A stretch of 64,000 bases of DNA from WHSW01 sp963767285 (GTDB taxonomy: Bacteria; Actinomycetota; Thermoleophilia; Solirubrobacterales; 70-9), in NCBI GenBank assembly GCA_963767285.1, contig CAVYDJ010000002.1, positions 682,001 to 746,000 on the forward strand, read 5' to 3'. The translations under genes and the position numbers were made by a program. Shown here piece after piece: positions 41,607-50,451 of the stretch. Below the pieces are notes generated by a model. It had not been told where the DNA came from and made no database searches. It saw only the letters and a list, made by a program, of their open reading frames with translations. Position 1 is the first letter of the stretch. Every line of letters starts with the position of its first letter.

Positions 41607-43535
41607 GCTCGGGATCGATCCTTGCCGCCGCTCGCCCGAGAGGGTCGAGATCACCGATGCGAACTGGTTCGCGATCACCCGGGCACGGTTGATCTCCGCC
41701 CGCGACCAGGCGCGCTCGTCGGGGCGGTAGGCCTCGATGACGCCGACGCTCTCGCCGCGGCTGATCACCGGCACGATCAGCAGCGAGCGCGCGCCGAGCT
41801 CGAGCATCAGCTCGACCTCGCTCGGGTCGCTGTCGGGGTCGCCGGCGATCGTCTGGGCGACCTCCTGGCTGCGCAGCACCGACTCGGTCAACGGGTAGTC
41901 CGCCAGCGGGAAGATCGTCTGGTCGTTGCGCTCGCCGCTCTCGGCCAGGGTCTCGACCACGCCGTCGGCCGCGTGGAAGGCGGAGAGGCAGATCCTCGAC
42001 GAGCCGAGCTCGGCGGCGATCAGCGCGAGCGCGCTCTCCAGATCGCGCGCGCTTGACGCGGCGGCGAGCCGGGCGCTGACGTGGACGAGCCGGCGGTCGC
42101 TCGAACCGATCGGATGGTGCTCGGTCGGCAGCGAGCGGAAGGCCTCGGCGAGCGCCGCCCGGCACACGTCCGCGGCGATCGGCGAGACCTCGGCCCATGG
42201 CGCCGACGGCCGCGCCAGGACGAAGCCTTGGCCCCATTGCACGTCGAGGTCGGCGAGCACGGCAAGCTCGTCGAGGCTCTCGATCCCCTCGGCGCAGACC
42301 GTGGCGCCGACGTCGCGCGCGAAGCGCACGAACGACTCGACCAGCGCCATGCGGGCGGCGTCGTGGTGGATGTCCTGGCAGAGATCGCGATCGAGCTTGA
42401 CGATGTCGGGCCGGACGCGCATCAACTGCCTCAGGCCGGCGTGGCCGGCGCCGGCGTCGTCGATCGCGATGCGGGCCCCGCGGGCGCGCAGGTCCGCAAC
42501 CGCCCGCGACAGCGAGCCGTCGTCGGGGACGAACTCGTGCTCGGTGATCTCGATCACGATCCCCTCGAGGCTTCCGCGAAGCGCGTCCTGGACGGTCGGG
42601 GAAGCGAGCGCCGACGGACTGACGTTGATCGCCAGATGGACGTCGAGCGGGCGGCCGGGCGCCTCGAGGGCGGCACGGATCGCGGCCGCCTCGAGCTCGG
42701 CTCCGAGTCCGACGCCGTGGGCCTGGGCGAACCACACGTCCGGGGTGCGGCCCGTGTCGCCCGGGAATCGCGCCAGGGCCTCGTAGCCGACCACGCGGCC
42801 GGTTCCGAGGCTCACGACCGGCTGGAAGACGGGGGTGATCGGGCGAAACAGGCTCAGCAGCTGCTCGACCTCGGTCCGCTGGTGGTCGGTCCACGTCGCG
42901 GGCGCGTGCTCGGCATCGAACTGGCGCGTACGGCCCTTGCCGCCGCGCTTCGCCCAGAACAGCGCGCTCTCCGTCAGCTGGATCAGGGTCGGTGGATCCT
43001 CGGCGTCGTCCGGATAGGCGGCGACCCCGGCCGAGCTTGAGAGCTCGAGGCCGGCGATGACCGGAACCTCGGCGATCGCCGCGCGGGCCCGCTCGGCGAC
43101 GGCGAATGCCGTGTCCGAGTCCGCGCCCGGCAGGATGAGCGCGAACTCCCCGCCTCCGGTTCGCGCCGCGACGTCATGGGTACGGACGGCGGTCCGGATG
43201 GCGGCGGCGACCCCGCGGACGACCTCGTCACCGTACGGGTGACCATGCGCGTCGTTGATCGCCTTGAAGTCGTCGAGGTCGAGGATCGCCACGGCGACCG
43301 GCTCGGAGCTCTGTGCGGCCGCTTCGACCGCCTGGGACAGGCGTTCCTGGAAGCCACGGTGGTTGTCGAGGCCGGTCAGCGCATCGGTTCCCGCGAGGCC
43401 GTCGAGGGTCGCGTACCGGCGCAGGGCGCGCGCGGCGACGGCCGCCATCCACCCACGGGAGCGGGCCGGGATCGTGCCTTGTTTCTGCACCAGGTTGCGC
43501 ATCGTGTGCAGGGGTTTCCCCCGCACATATGACAT
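41595..43535 (-). CDS. GGDEF-EAL-GAF cyclic-di-GMP signalling protein with degenerate GGDEF
   Basis: 646 residues: GGDEF-like domain (about 40-205), EAL domain (about 225-470) and GAF domain (about 490-635). The GGDEF signature reads TGGGEF (127-131), with Gly in place of the metal-binding Asp/Glu, so diguanylate cyclase activity is doubtful. The EAL domain keeps YEALARF (252-254), INVSP, EITEHE, IAIDDAGAG, KLDR, EGIES and QGF, so phosphodiesterase activity is likely. The GAF part (LLIVPVISRGESVGVIEAY) may sense a ligand. No membrane spans, so cytoplasmic. Confidence 0.88.
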   Translation of the reverse strand: MSYVRGKPLHTMRNLVQKQGTIPARSRGWMAAVAARALRRYATLDGLAGTDALTGLDNHRGFQERLSQAVEAAAQSSEPVAVAILDLDDFKAINDAHGHPYGDEVVRGVAAAIRTAVRTHDVAARTGGGEFALILPGADSDTAFAVAERARAAIAEVPVIAGLELSSSAGVAAYPDDAEDPPTLIQLTESALFWAKRGGKGRTRQFDAEHAPATWTDHQRTEVEQLLSLFRPITPVFQPVVSLGTGRVVGYEALARFPGDTGRTPDVWFAQAHGVGLGAELEAAAIRAALEAPGRPLDVHLAINVSPSALASPTVQDALRGSLEGIVIEITEHEFVPDDGSLSRAVADLRARGARIAIDDAGAGHAGLRQLMRVRPDIVKLDRDLCQDIHHDAARMALVESFVRFARDVGATVCAEGIESLDELAVLADLDVQWGQGFVLARPSAPWAEVSPIAADVCRAALAEAFRSLPTEHHPIGSSDRRLVHVSARLAAASSARDLESALALIAAELGSSRICLSAFHAADGVVETLAESGERNDQTIFPLADYPLTESVLRSQEVAQTIAGDPDSDPSEVELMLELGARSLLIVPVISRGESVGVIEAYRPDERAWSRAEINRARVIANQFASVISTLSGERRQGSIPSPPV

Positions 43536-43594
43536 CGGCTACGTAGCCAGGACGCTTGAGCGTGGGCCGTGCCTGGCGCGCGCCTGGCAGACGC

Positions 43595-44563
43595 CTAGCC
43601 GCCGAGCTCGAAGGCGTCCTCGACGACCGGTTCGCGGGCGACGATCCCGGCCTGCGCCTCCCAGCGCGCCCAGGCGTCCAGAGCCGCCCGGTCGAGCTCC
43701 AGCCCCGGGCCGACCGCGCCGGCCTCGAGCAGCGCGTCGAGCTGCGCCTCCTGCTCGTCGCGATCGAGCTCGGGGACCGCGGCCACGAGGTCGTCGAGGC
43801 CCGCCTGCGGGTCGGCGACCACGGCGTCGTATCCGTCCCCGGTCGCGGCGACGACTGCGTCGACCAGATGCGGTTCGTCGCCGATCGTCTCCGGCGTCGT
43901 CGTCAACACGAGCTCGGGGTAGCGGGGGGCGCCGAACGCGTCGACGCGGAACTCGCGCGTCGGGACGCCGAGCCGGCGCAAGACGACGCCCTCCGCGTTC
44001 CAAAACGCCGTGGCGGCGTCGACCCGCCCGGCCTCCAGCGCCGCGACGGAGTCGAAGCCGATCGTGACCCGATTCACCGAGTCGGGGAGGACGTCCTTGG
44101 ACTCGAGCACGGCGTCGAGCACCGCGTCATCCGACGGCAGGCCCGTCACCCCGACCGTTCCACCGTTGAGGTCGGCCGGGCTGCTCACCTCCTCGCGATC
44201 GCCCGCGATCACCGCCGCCAGCGGGCGATGCACGATCGCGCCGACCCCGACCAGGTCGAGGCCGCGCTCGCGGGCCAGCGCCAGGTCGTGGATGTCGAGG
44301 ATCGCGAACTGCGCCCGCCCGGCCTCGAGCAGCTTGGGAGCGTCGGTGGAGGCAGAGGGCTCGCGGACGTCGAGCTCGATCCCGGCGTCCTCGTAGGCGC
44401 CGTCGGCCAGCGCCGCGTAGATGCCGGCATGCACGGCGTTGGGCTGGAAGTCCAGCACGAGGGTCGCCTCATCAGAGGCGCCCGGTTCAGCACCGTCGTC
44501 CCCACAGCCAAATCCGGCGGCAGCGAGCACGACGGCCGCCAGCGACGCGACGACCCTTCGCAT
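43595..44563 (-). CDS. NMT1/THI5-like substrate-binding lipoprotein
   Basis: 322 residues from ATG 44563, with lipobox AAGFGCGDD; an earlier ATG at 44605 would put 14 residues before the signal and was rejected. LVLDFQPNAVHAGIYAALADGAYEDAGIEL and FAILDIHDLALARERGLDLVGV follow the NMT1/THI5 pattern of ABC solute receptors for pyrimidine precursors of thiamine or for sulfonates. No permease or ATPase lies beside it, so its transporter must be elsewhere. It diverges from pyrophosphatase with 40 bp between. Confidence 0.8.
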   Translation of the reverse strand: MRRVVASLAAVVLAAAGFGCGDDGAEPGASDEATLVLDFQPNAVHAGIYAALADGAYEDAGIELDVREPSASTDAPKLLEAGRAQFAILDIHDLALARERGLDLVGVGAIVHRPLAAVIAGDREEVSSPADLNGGTVGVTGLPSDDAVLDAVLESKDVLPDSVNRVTIGFDSVAALEAGRVDAATAFWNAEGVVLRRLGVPTREFRVDAFGAPRYPELVLTTTPETIGDEPHLVDAVVAATGDGYDAVVADPQAGLDDLVAAVPELDRDEQEAQLDALLEAGAVGPGLELDRAALDAWARWEAQAGIVAREPVVEDAFELGG

Positions 44564-44603
44564 GTCGGCGGCAGGGTAGAGGTCGCGCAGATAGCCTTGT
44601 GCC

Positions 44604-45134
44604 ATGGCTCACCTGACCGACGAGCACCCGATCACCGGCGAGCTGCTCTGCTTCGTCGAGATCCCGAAGGGGAGCCGCAACAAGTACGAATACGACGAGG
44701 GCATCAACGAGGTCGTCCTGGACCGCTTCCTCTCCTCGTCGATGGTCTATCCGACCGACTACGGCTTTCTGATGGGCCACCGCGGCCGCGACGGGGACCC
44801 GCTCGACGCGATGGTCTGCGTCTCCGAGCCGACCTTCCCCGGCTGCGTGATCCCGGTCAAGCCGATCGCGCTTTTCGTGATGCAGGACGAGAAGGGTGAG
44901 GACGACAAGGTCGTCTGCGTGCCCACTCACGATCCGGGCTGGAGCCACGCGGAGACGCTCGACGACATCCCCGCCCAGCTGCAGCGCGAGATCACCCACT
45001 TCTTCTCCGTCTACAAGCAGCTCGAGGGCAAGGAGGTCCAGGTCGACGGTTGGCAGTCGCGCGAGAAGGCGCTCGAGGTGATCGCCGACGGGCGCCGCCT
45101 GCAGATGGCGCACGACGCTCCCCGCCGCAGCTAG
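44604..45134 (+). CDS. ppa: Inorganic pyrophosphatase (family I)
   Basis: 176 residues. Hydrolyses PPi to phosphate in the cytoplasm, driving biosynthesis forward. Signature DGDPLDAMV carries the three metal-binding aspartates; VEIPKGSRNKYEYDEG holds the conserved Glu, Lys and Arg near the N-terminus, and VYPTDYGFLMG follows. The C-terminus has the lysine/tyrosine pair in FFSVYKQLEGKEV. Normal length for bacterial enzymes. Aquaporin follows after 51 bp with its own ribosome-binding site GAGGAGG. Confidence 0.95.
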   Translation: MAHLTDEHPITGELLCFVEIPKGSRNKYEYDEGINEVVLDRFLSSSMVYPTDYGFLMGHRGRDGDPLDAMVCVSEPTFPGCVIPVKPIALFVMQDEKGEDDKVVCVPTHDPGWSHAETLDDIPAQLQREITHFFSVYKQLEGKEVQVDGWQSREKALEVIADGRRLQMAHDAPRRS

Positions 45135-45185
45135 CGCGGGGCCTCTATACACTGCCGCCCGCACCCCACCCGAGGAGGATTTTCA

Positions 45186-45974
45186 GTGCAGGATCGAGGC
45201 CTTGCCGCCTACATCGCAGAGTTGATCGGAACGTTCTTTTTGGTGCTCGTGGTCGGCACCGTGGTCAGCCTGTTCGTGTCGACCGGCACCGCCGCGCAGA
45301 CCGGCTCGGACTTCGCGGTCATCGGCCTCGTCCACGCGTTCGCGCTGTTCGCGCTGATCATCACCTTCGGGGTGGCCAGCGGCGGCCACTTCAACCCCGC
45401 GGTGACGATTGCGGCCGTAGCCGCAAAGCGCATCGACGGAGTCGACGCGGTCGTCTACATCCTGGCCCAGCTCTCGGGCGCCGTGCTCGGCGCGCTCGCG
45501 GTCAAGGGCATCCTTCTCGACGAGGGCCGGGCGACCGACTACGGCGCGGCGACGATCAGCCCCATCCTCAGCGGCCCGTTCGCGGCCTTCGTGGTCGAGG
45601 GGCTCGGCACGTTCCTGCTCGTGCTCGCCGTCTGCGCCGTGGCGTTCAACCCGCGCGCCCGCCAGGAGTGGGCGCCGTGGGCGATCGGCACCACGCTGGG
45701 CTTCGCCGTGATGATCTTCGGCCCGCTGACTGGCGGCTCGTTCAACCCGGCCCGCTGGTTCGGCCCCGCGCTGATCGGCGACGCGTTCAACGGCTTCAGT
45801 GACTCCTGGCCTTACATCGTAGGGCCGATCGTCGGCGCGCTGCTCGCGTTCGCGGTCTACCGGTTCGTGATCGCCGGGCCGCAGTACGCCGAGGGCGCCG
45901 AGCCGCCGACCTCCGACGTCCGGGGCGTCGCGCAGGCGGTCAAGGACGCGGAAGTGCGGGAGCGCAACAAGTAG
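45186..45974 (+). CDS. Aquaporin / MIP-family channel
   Basis: 262 residues and six membrane spans plus two half-helices. The NPA boxes are both present: GGHFNPAVT and GGSFNPARWFGP. GTG 45186 has GAGGAGG upstream. The pore filter cannot be read with certainty, so water or glycerol/other small solute is open; the Arg after the second NPA is kept (NPAR). A 25-residue acidic C-terminal tail (SDVRGVAQAVKDAEVRERNK) is cytoplasmic. A perfect hairpin follows the stop. Confidence 0.92.
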   Translation: MQDRGLAAYIAELIGTFFLVLVVGTVVSLFVSTGTAAQTGSDFAVIGLVHAFALFALIITFGVASGGHFNPAVTIAAVAAKRIDGVDAVVYILAQLSGAVLGALAVKGILLDEGRATDYGAATISPILSGPFAAFVVEGLGTFLLVLAVCAVAFNPRARQEWAPWAIGTTLGFAVMIFGPLTGGSFNPARWFGPALIGDAFNGFSDSWPYIVGPIVGALLAFAVYRFVIAGPQYAEGAEPPTSDVRGVAQAVKDAEVRERNK

Positions 45975-45991
45975 CGCGGGGAATCCCGCGC
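45974..45991. terminator. Perfect 7-bp hairpin after aquaporin gene
   Basis: GCGCGGG (45974-45980) and CCCGCGC (45985-45991) pair perfectly around a GAAT loop. It starts in the stop codon of the aquaporin gene and ends 22 bp before the fbiC start. No U-run follows, so it is a weak or factor-assisted terminator. Confidence 0.45.
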
Positions 45992-46013
45992 GATACCCGG
46001 TACTTTGCGCAGC

Positions 46014-48203
46014 GTGAGGCGCGTCACCTTCTCGCGCAACTACACGCTTTCCCTGTCGCGGACGTGCCGGTGCTATTGCAAGTACTGCGCGTTCGCGACA
46101 CATAGGGCCCATCTCTATGCGCCGGACGAGGTCGAGCAGCGCCTCGAGCAGGCGGTGCGTCGTAACGCCAAGGAGCTGCTCGTCCTGACCGGCGAGCTGC
46201 CCGAGGTGAATCCGGAGGTCGCGAGGAGGCTGGAGTCCCACGGGCACGCCGACTTCGTCTCCTACGTCGTCTGGACCTGCGAGCGGGCGATCGAGCGCGG
46301 CCTGCTGCCGCACACCAACCTCGGCGTGCTCGATCGCGACGACCTCGCTCGGCTGCGCGAGGTGACCGCCTCGCAGGGGCTGATGCTGGAGTCGATCAAC
46401 CCCGACCTCGTCGTCCATCAGGGCTCGCCGACCAAGCACCCTGAGCGACGCCTGGAGACGATCCGCGCCGCCGGCGAGCTGAGGATCCCGTTCACGAGTG
46501 GGATCCTGGTCGGGATCGGCGAGACCGCGGACGAGCGGGTCGCGGCGCTCGAGGCCCTCGCCGAGGTGCACGCCGAGCACGGGCATCTTCAGGAGGTCAT
46601 CCTCCAAAACTTCGTGCCCCACCCGCGGTACTACGGGCGCGAGGTGGCCGAGATCGCCGACGCGGCGGCGAAGGAGCGCTGGGCCGGCGATGGCTCACCG
46701 CTGGGCAACGAGGAGCCGGCGCCGGATTGGGCCAGCGACGTGACCCTCGACGAGATGAGGCGGCTGGTGTCCGAGTGCAGGCGGCTGATGCCGGATGTCG
46801 GGGTCCAGATCCCGCCGAACCTCAGCGATTGGTGGGACGACCTCGTCGAGGCCGGCGCAACCGACCTCGGCGGCCTGTCGGCCAACGGCGACCACATCTC
46901 ACCCGAGCACGCCTTCCCGAGCCCGCATCAGGTGCGCAAGCGTCTGGCGCCGCGCGGCTACGCGCTCACCGAGCGCCTCTGCGCCTATCCGCAGTACCTC
47001 GACCCCGAGTGGATGGACCAGGGGGTGCTCGACCTCGTGAAGGTCAAGTACTGGAGCTTCATCCCCCGTCGGGGTTCCGGCCGGCGCGAGGAGCGGACGA
47101 TCGACCCCGACGTCGCGCCGCGGGCGATCGAGCGTGGCCGCGCCGGCGAGGCGCTCAGCGAGGAGGAGCTGACGGCGCTGTTTGCCGAGACGCGCCCCGA
47201 CGTGATCGAGGCGATGCGGGTCGCCGCGGACGAGCTGCGCGCGGAGCTGGCAGGGGACACCGCGACCTTCGTGGTCAACCGCAACGTCAACTTCACGAAC
47301 ATCTGCGTGGTGGGCTGCGCTTTCTGCGGGTTCGGGCAGGGCAAGCGCTCGCCCGACGCCTACCACGTCAGCCGCGACGACTTCCAGGCCCGGATCGGCG
47401 AGGCGGTCGAGTTCGGGGCCACCGAGATCTGCATGCAGGGCGGCATCCACCCCGACTACACACTCGAGCACTACGGCGAATGGCTGCGGCTCGCCAGGGA
47501 CACCGCGCCGCAACTCCACCTGCATGCCTACTCGCCGATGGAGATCCACTACATGTGCGAGCGCTCGGGCAAGTCGCCCGACGCGGTCTTCGACTACCTG
47601 CGCGAATGCGGCCTCGGCTCGACCCCGGGGACCGCGGCCGAGGTGCTCCACGACGGCGTGCGCGGCCGGATCTCGCCGAACAAGCTGCCGGCGGGGCGGT
47701 GGGTGGAGATCATCGAGGCCTGCCACCGCGCCGGGCTGCGGTCGACCTCGACGGTGATGTTCGGCCACATCGAAGAACCGTGGGAGCTTGCACGTCACAT
47801 GCGAGTGGTCCGTGAGCTCCAGGAGCGGACCGGCGGGATCACGGAGTTCGTGCCGCTCAGCTTCATCCCGTTCCAGACACTGCTCGGGCGAACCCACGGG
47901 ATCGAGGAGATCTCGCGCGAGGAGAACCTGAAGCACACCGCGGTCTTCCGGCTCGCCCTCGGGCGGACGATTACGAACCTGCAGGCGAGCTGGGTGAAGA
48001 TGGGGCTCGACGCGGCGACCGAGTCGCTTCGGTGGGGAGTGAACGACCTCGGCGGGACGCTCATGGAGGAGAACATCTCGCGGATGGCGGGCTCTCAGCA
48101 CGGCGTGCGGCTCGAGCCGTCGGACCTGATCGAGGCGGCGCGTCGCGGCGGGCGCACCCCGGCGCAGCGCACGACGCTCTACGAGATCGTCGAGACGTAC
48201 TGA
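46014..48203 (+). CDS. fbiC: FbiC, 7,8-didemethyl-8-hydroxy-5-deazariboflavin (FO) synthase, CofG-CofH fusion
   Basis: 729 residues with two radical-SAM halves. The first (CofG-like) has CRCYCKYC with C18-x3-C22-x2-C25; the second (CofH-like) has CVVGCAFCGF. Together they condense a diaminouracil with tyrosine to make FO, the chromophore of F420. The fusion is typical of actinobacteria. GTG 46014 was chosen, as the sequence MRRVTFSRNYTLSLSRTC begins just before the first cluster; TTG 46005 is the alternative. It lies 2.3 kb before the cofE end of the other F420 genes on the opposite strand. Confidence 0.95.
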   Translation: MRRVTFSRNYTLSLSRTCRCYCKYCAFATHRAHLYAPDEVEQRLEQAVRRNAKELLVLTGELPEVNPEVARRLESHGHADFVSYVVWTCERAIERGLLPHTNLGVLDRDDLARLREVTASQGLMLESINPDLVVHQGSPTKHPERRLETIRAAGELRIPFTSGILVGIGETADERVAALEALAEVHAEHGHLQEVILQNFVPHPRYYGREVAEIADAAAKERWAGDGSPLGNEEPAPDWASDVTLDEMRRLVSECRRLMPDVGVQIPPNLSDWWDDLVEAGATDLGGLSANGDHISPEHAFPSPHQVRKRLAPRGYALTERLCAYPQYLDPEWMDQGVLDLVKVKYWSFIPRRGSGRREERTIDPDVAPRAIERGRAGEALSEEELTALFAETRPDVIEAMRVAADELRAELAGDTATFVVNRNVNFTNICVVGCAFCGFGQGKRSPDAYHVSRDDFQARIGEAVEFGATEICMQGGIHPDYTLEHYGEWLRLARDTAPQLHLHAYSPMEIHYMCERSGKSPDAVFDYLRECGLGSTPGTAAEVLHDGVRGRISPNKLPAGRWVEIIEACHRAGLRSTSTVMFGHIEEPWELARHMRVVRELQERTGGITEFVPLSFIPFQTLLGRTHGIEEISREENLKHTAVFRLALGRTITNLQASWVKMGLDAATESLRWGVNDLGGTLMEENISRMAGSQHGVRLEPSDLIEAARRGGRTPAQRTTLYEIVETY

Positions 48204-48234
48204 CCAACAACAACGGTCAATATGGGCGGATGAG

Positions 48235-48625
48235 GTGATTTCGCGGCTCGCGGGGCGACAGCGTGGGTGGTGGCGCGGTGGCAGCTGGTGGCCGCCTCCA
48301 CGAGATCCACCGTGGCGTCTACCTCGTCGGCCATGAGGTCGCGCCGAAATATGCGCACGAAGCAGCGGCCGTTATCGCATGCCGCGGCGTCGCCACGATC
48401 AGCCACGAATCCTGCACCGCCCTCTGGAACCTCACCCCTTACCGAGCCCCGGTGCTCTGCGAGAAGTCCTCGATCTGCCGGGCGGCCCGCGCCGCACCCG
48501 CTCGCCGGCGGAACGCGAGCTGCTCGCGCTGCTTCGAGGCGCCGGAATCTCCGGCTGGGAGACGAACGCCCGGATCCACGGCGTCCTGGATCGGATCGCG
48601 TGCGCTCGCGCACAGGCACGATGAT
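48235..48625 (+). pseudogene. Broken AbiEi-antitoxin/DUF559 family gene
   Basis: Fragments of one family occur in three frames in order: ISRLAGRQRG from GTG 48235, GVVARWQLVAA, then GRLHEIHRGVYLVGHEVAPKY and VIACRGVATISHESCTALWNL (the AbiEi-type antitoxin wing common in DUF559 proteins), then RTRSPAERELLALLRGAGISGWETNARIHGV, which is the start of the DUF559/Vsr-like nuclease part. The rest of the nuclease domain is missing. Frame changes and truncation make this a relic. The open frame at 48263 runs into the alcohol dehydrogenase by chance. Confidence 0.75.
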
Positions 48626-48631
48626 TGGCGG

Positions 48632-49609
48632 GTGAACGCAATGGTCCTGGAGGCGCCAGGTCGGCCGCTCGTCGCGGCCGAGCTGCCCGACCCGGAGCCC
48701 GCGTCCGGCGAGGTCCTGGTCCGGGTGATCGCCTGCGGGGTGTGTCGCACCGATCTGCACATCGCCGACGGCGAGCTCGAGCCACACAGGATGCCCGTGG
48801 TGCTCGGCCACCAGATCGTCGGCGAGGTGGTCGGGGCGGGAGAGGGGGCGGAGCGGTTCGCGTCCGGCGACCGGGTCGGCATCCCTTGGCTGGCCTGGGC
48901 CTGTGGCGAGTGCCGCTACTGCCGTTCGGAGCGCGAGAACCTCTGCGAGCAAGGCCGCTTCACCGGCTACGACGTCGACGGCGGCTATGCCGAGCACACC
49001 GTCGCCGACGAGCGCTTCTGCCTGCCGCTCGATCCGGGGGCGGGGGCCGAGACCGCGCCGCTGCTCTGCGCCGGGATGATCGGCTACCGCGCCCTGCGGA
49101 TGTGCGGCGATGCGGAGCGGATCGGGCTGTACGGGTTCGGGGCCTCGGCGCACCTGATCTGCCAGGTGGCCGCCCACCAGGGACGCCGGGTGTTCGCGGT
49201 CACCCGGTCGGTCGAGCAGGAAAAGCGCGAGTTCGCGCTCGGGCTCGGCGCCGAGTGGGTGGGGACCGCAGATCAGGTGCCGGAGGAGCTCGACGCGGCG
49301 ATCGTCTTCGCGCCGGCCGGTGAGCTGGTGACCACGGCGCTGCGGGCGCTGGCCCCGGGCGGTGTCGTCGTTTGCGCGGGGATCCACATGAGTGACGTCC
49401 CGTCGTTCCCCTACGCCGACCTCTGGCGCGAGCGCCAGATCCGCTCGGTCGCCAACCTGACCCGCCGCGACGGGGTGGAGTTCCTCGCCGCGGCGGCCGA
49501 GGCCGGGATCGAGGCCGAGATCGCCGTCTTCGGCTTGGGTGAGGCAGATCACGCACTCGGCGAGTTGCGCGGGGGTAGGGTTCGGGGCGCGGCGGTGCTG
49601 CAACCCTGA
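48632..49609 (+). CDS. Zinc-dependent alcohol dehydrogenase
   Basis: 325 residues from GTG 48632 (ATG 48641 also possible); the longer frame from 48263 includes pseudogene sequence and was rejected. It has the catalytic zinc Cys and His (GVCRTDLH; GHQIVGEVV), the structural zinc cluster ACGECRYCRSERENLC and the Rossmann loop LYGFGASAHLICQVA. Oxidises an alcohol with NAD(P)+ or the reverse; it is closest to the AdhA-type group ending in DLWRERQIRSVANLTR. Substrate unknown. Confidence 0.88.
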   Translation: MNAMVLEAPGRPLVAAELPDPEPASGEVLVRVIACGVCRTDLHIADGELEPHRMPVVLGHQIVGEVVGAGEGAERFASGDRVGIPWLAWACGECRYCRSERENLCEQGRFTGYDVDGGYAEHTVADERFCLPLDPGAGAETAPLLCAGMIGYRALRMCGDAERIGLYGFGASAHLICQVAAHQGRRVFAVTRSVEQEKREFALGLGAEWVGTADQVPEELDAAIVFAPAGELVTTALRALAPGGVVVCAGIHMSDVPSFPYADLWRERQIRSVANLTRRDGVEFLAAAAEAGIEAEIAVFGLGEADHALGELRGGRVRGAAVLQP

Positions 49610-49622
49610 GAGAGGAGAGCGG

Positions 49623-50024
49623 ATGGCGGATGTGACCGTGAAGCGCACGGAGGATTTCGAGGCCACCTTCGGCGGCGCGATGCTGAAGGTCCGATCCGGA
49701 CTGGGGGTGACGTCGTTCGGGATGCAGCTGCTTCGGTTTCCCCCGAACGCCGACCGCTATCCCGAGCACGATCACTCGGAGGGCGGGCAGGAGGAGGTCT
49801 ACATCGTGCTCGAGGGCCGTGCCCACTTGCAAGCCGGCGGTGAAAAGCACGATCTCGAGCCGGGGGTATTCGCGCGTGTGGGCCCCAACGAGAAGCGGAT
49901 GCTGACCACCGGCGAGGAGGGCGCCACGATCCTGGCGCTCGGCGGGATCCCGGGGAAGTCCTTCGAGATCTTCCAGCCCACCGAGGAGGGCGAGCCGGAC
50001 CCGTTCGCCGCTCAGTCGGGCTAG
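49623..50024 (+). CDS. Cupin-domain protein 1
   Basis: 133 residues from ATG 49623 after a GAGAGGAGAGC ribosome-binding site, 13 bp from the dehydrogenase stop. The cupin metal motif is EHDHSEGGQEEVYIVLEG, with H-x-H and a downstream Glu, and the second motif is the RVGPNEKRML strand. Its paralogue follows. Enzyme or storage function unknown. Confidence 0.75.
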   Translation: MADVTVKRTEDFEATFGGAMLKVRSGLGVTSFGMQLLRFPPNADRYPEHDHSEGGQEEVYIVLEGRAHLQAGGEKHDLEPGVFARVGPNEKRMLTTGEEGATILALGGIPGKSFEIFQPTEEGEPDPFAAQSG

Positions 50025-50031
50025 CGCGCCG

Positions 50032-50445
50032 ATGGCCGACGTCACCGTCAAGCGGATCGAGGACTTCGAGGCGATCTTCGGCGGCGGCTTTCGCCGCGCT
50101 CGCGCCGGCCTCGGGGTGAGCTCGTTCGGGCTCGCGGTGATCGATCTGCCGCCCGACTTCACGGTCTACCCCGACCACGACCAGAGCCACGACAACCAGG
50201 AGGAGGTCTACACGCTGCTCAGCGGGCGGGCGACACTGCGCGTGGGCGGCCCCGGTGGTGAGGAGCACTCGCTCGAGCCGGGAGTGTGGATCCGAGTTGG
50301 GCCGGCGGAGAAGCGCAAGATCATCACGGCCGATGAGCCTGCACGCGTGCTCGCGGTCGGCGGTTCACCGGGACAGGCATACGATCCGCCCGACTTCTCG
50401 GAAGAGGGCGGCGCGATGCCGCCGATGGACAAGCACGAGCACTAG
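50032..50445 (+). CDS. Cupin-domain protein 2
   Basis: 137 residues from ATG 50032, 7 bp after its paralogue. The pair shares MADVTVKR-EDFEA-FGG, LGV-SFG, QEEVY, LEPGV, RVGP-EKR and GG-PG. The metal motif is PDHDQSHDNQEEVYTLLSG, with one His changed relative to protein 1 (D-H-D-Q). Likely tandem duplication with diverged metal sites. Function unknown. It converges on cofE with 6 bp between. Confidence 0.75.
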   Translation: MADVTVKRIEDFEAIFGGGFRRARAGLGVSSFGLAVIDLPPDFTVYPDHDQSHDNQEEVYTLLSGRATLRVGGPGGEEHSLEPGVWIRVGPAEKRKIITADEPARVLAVGGSPGQAYDPPDFSEEGGAMPPMDKHEH

Positions 50446-50451
50446 ACCGGC

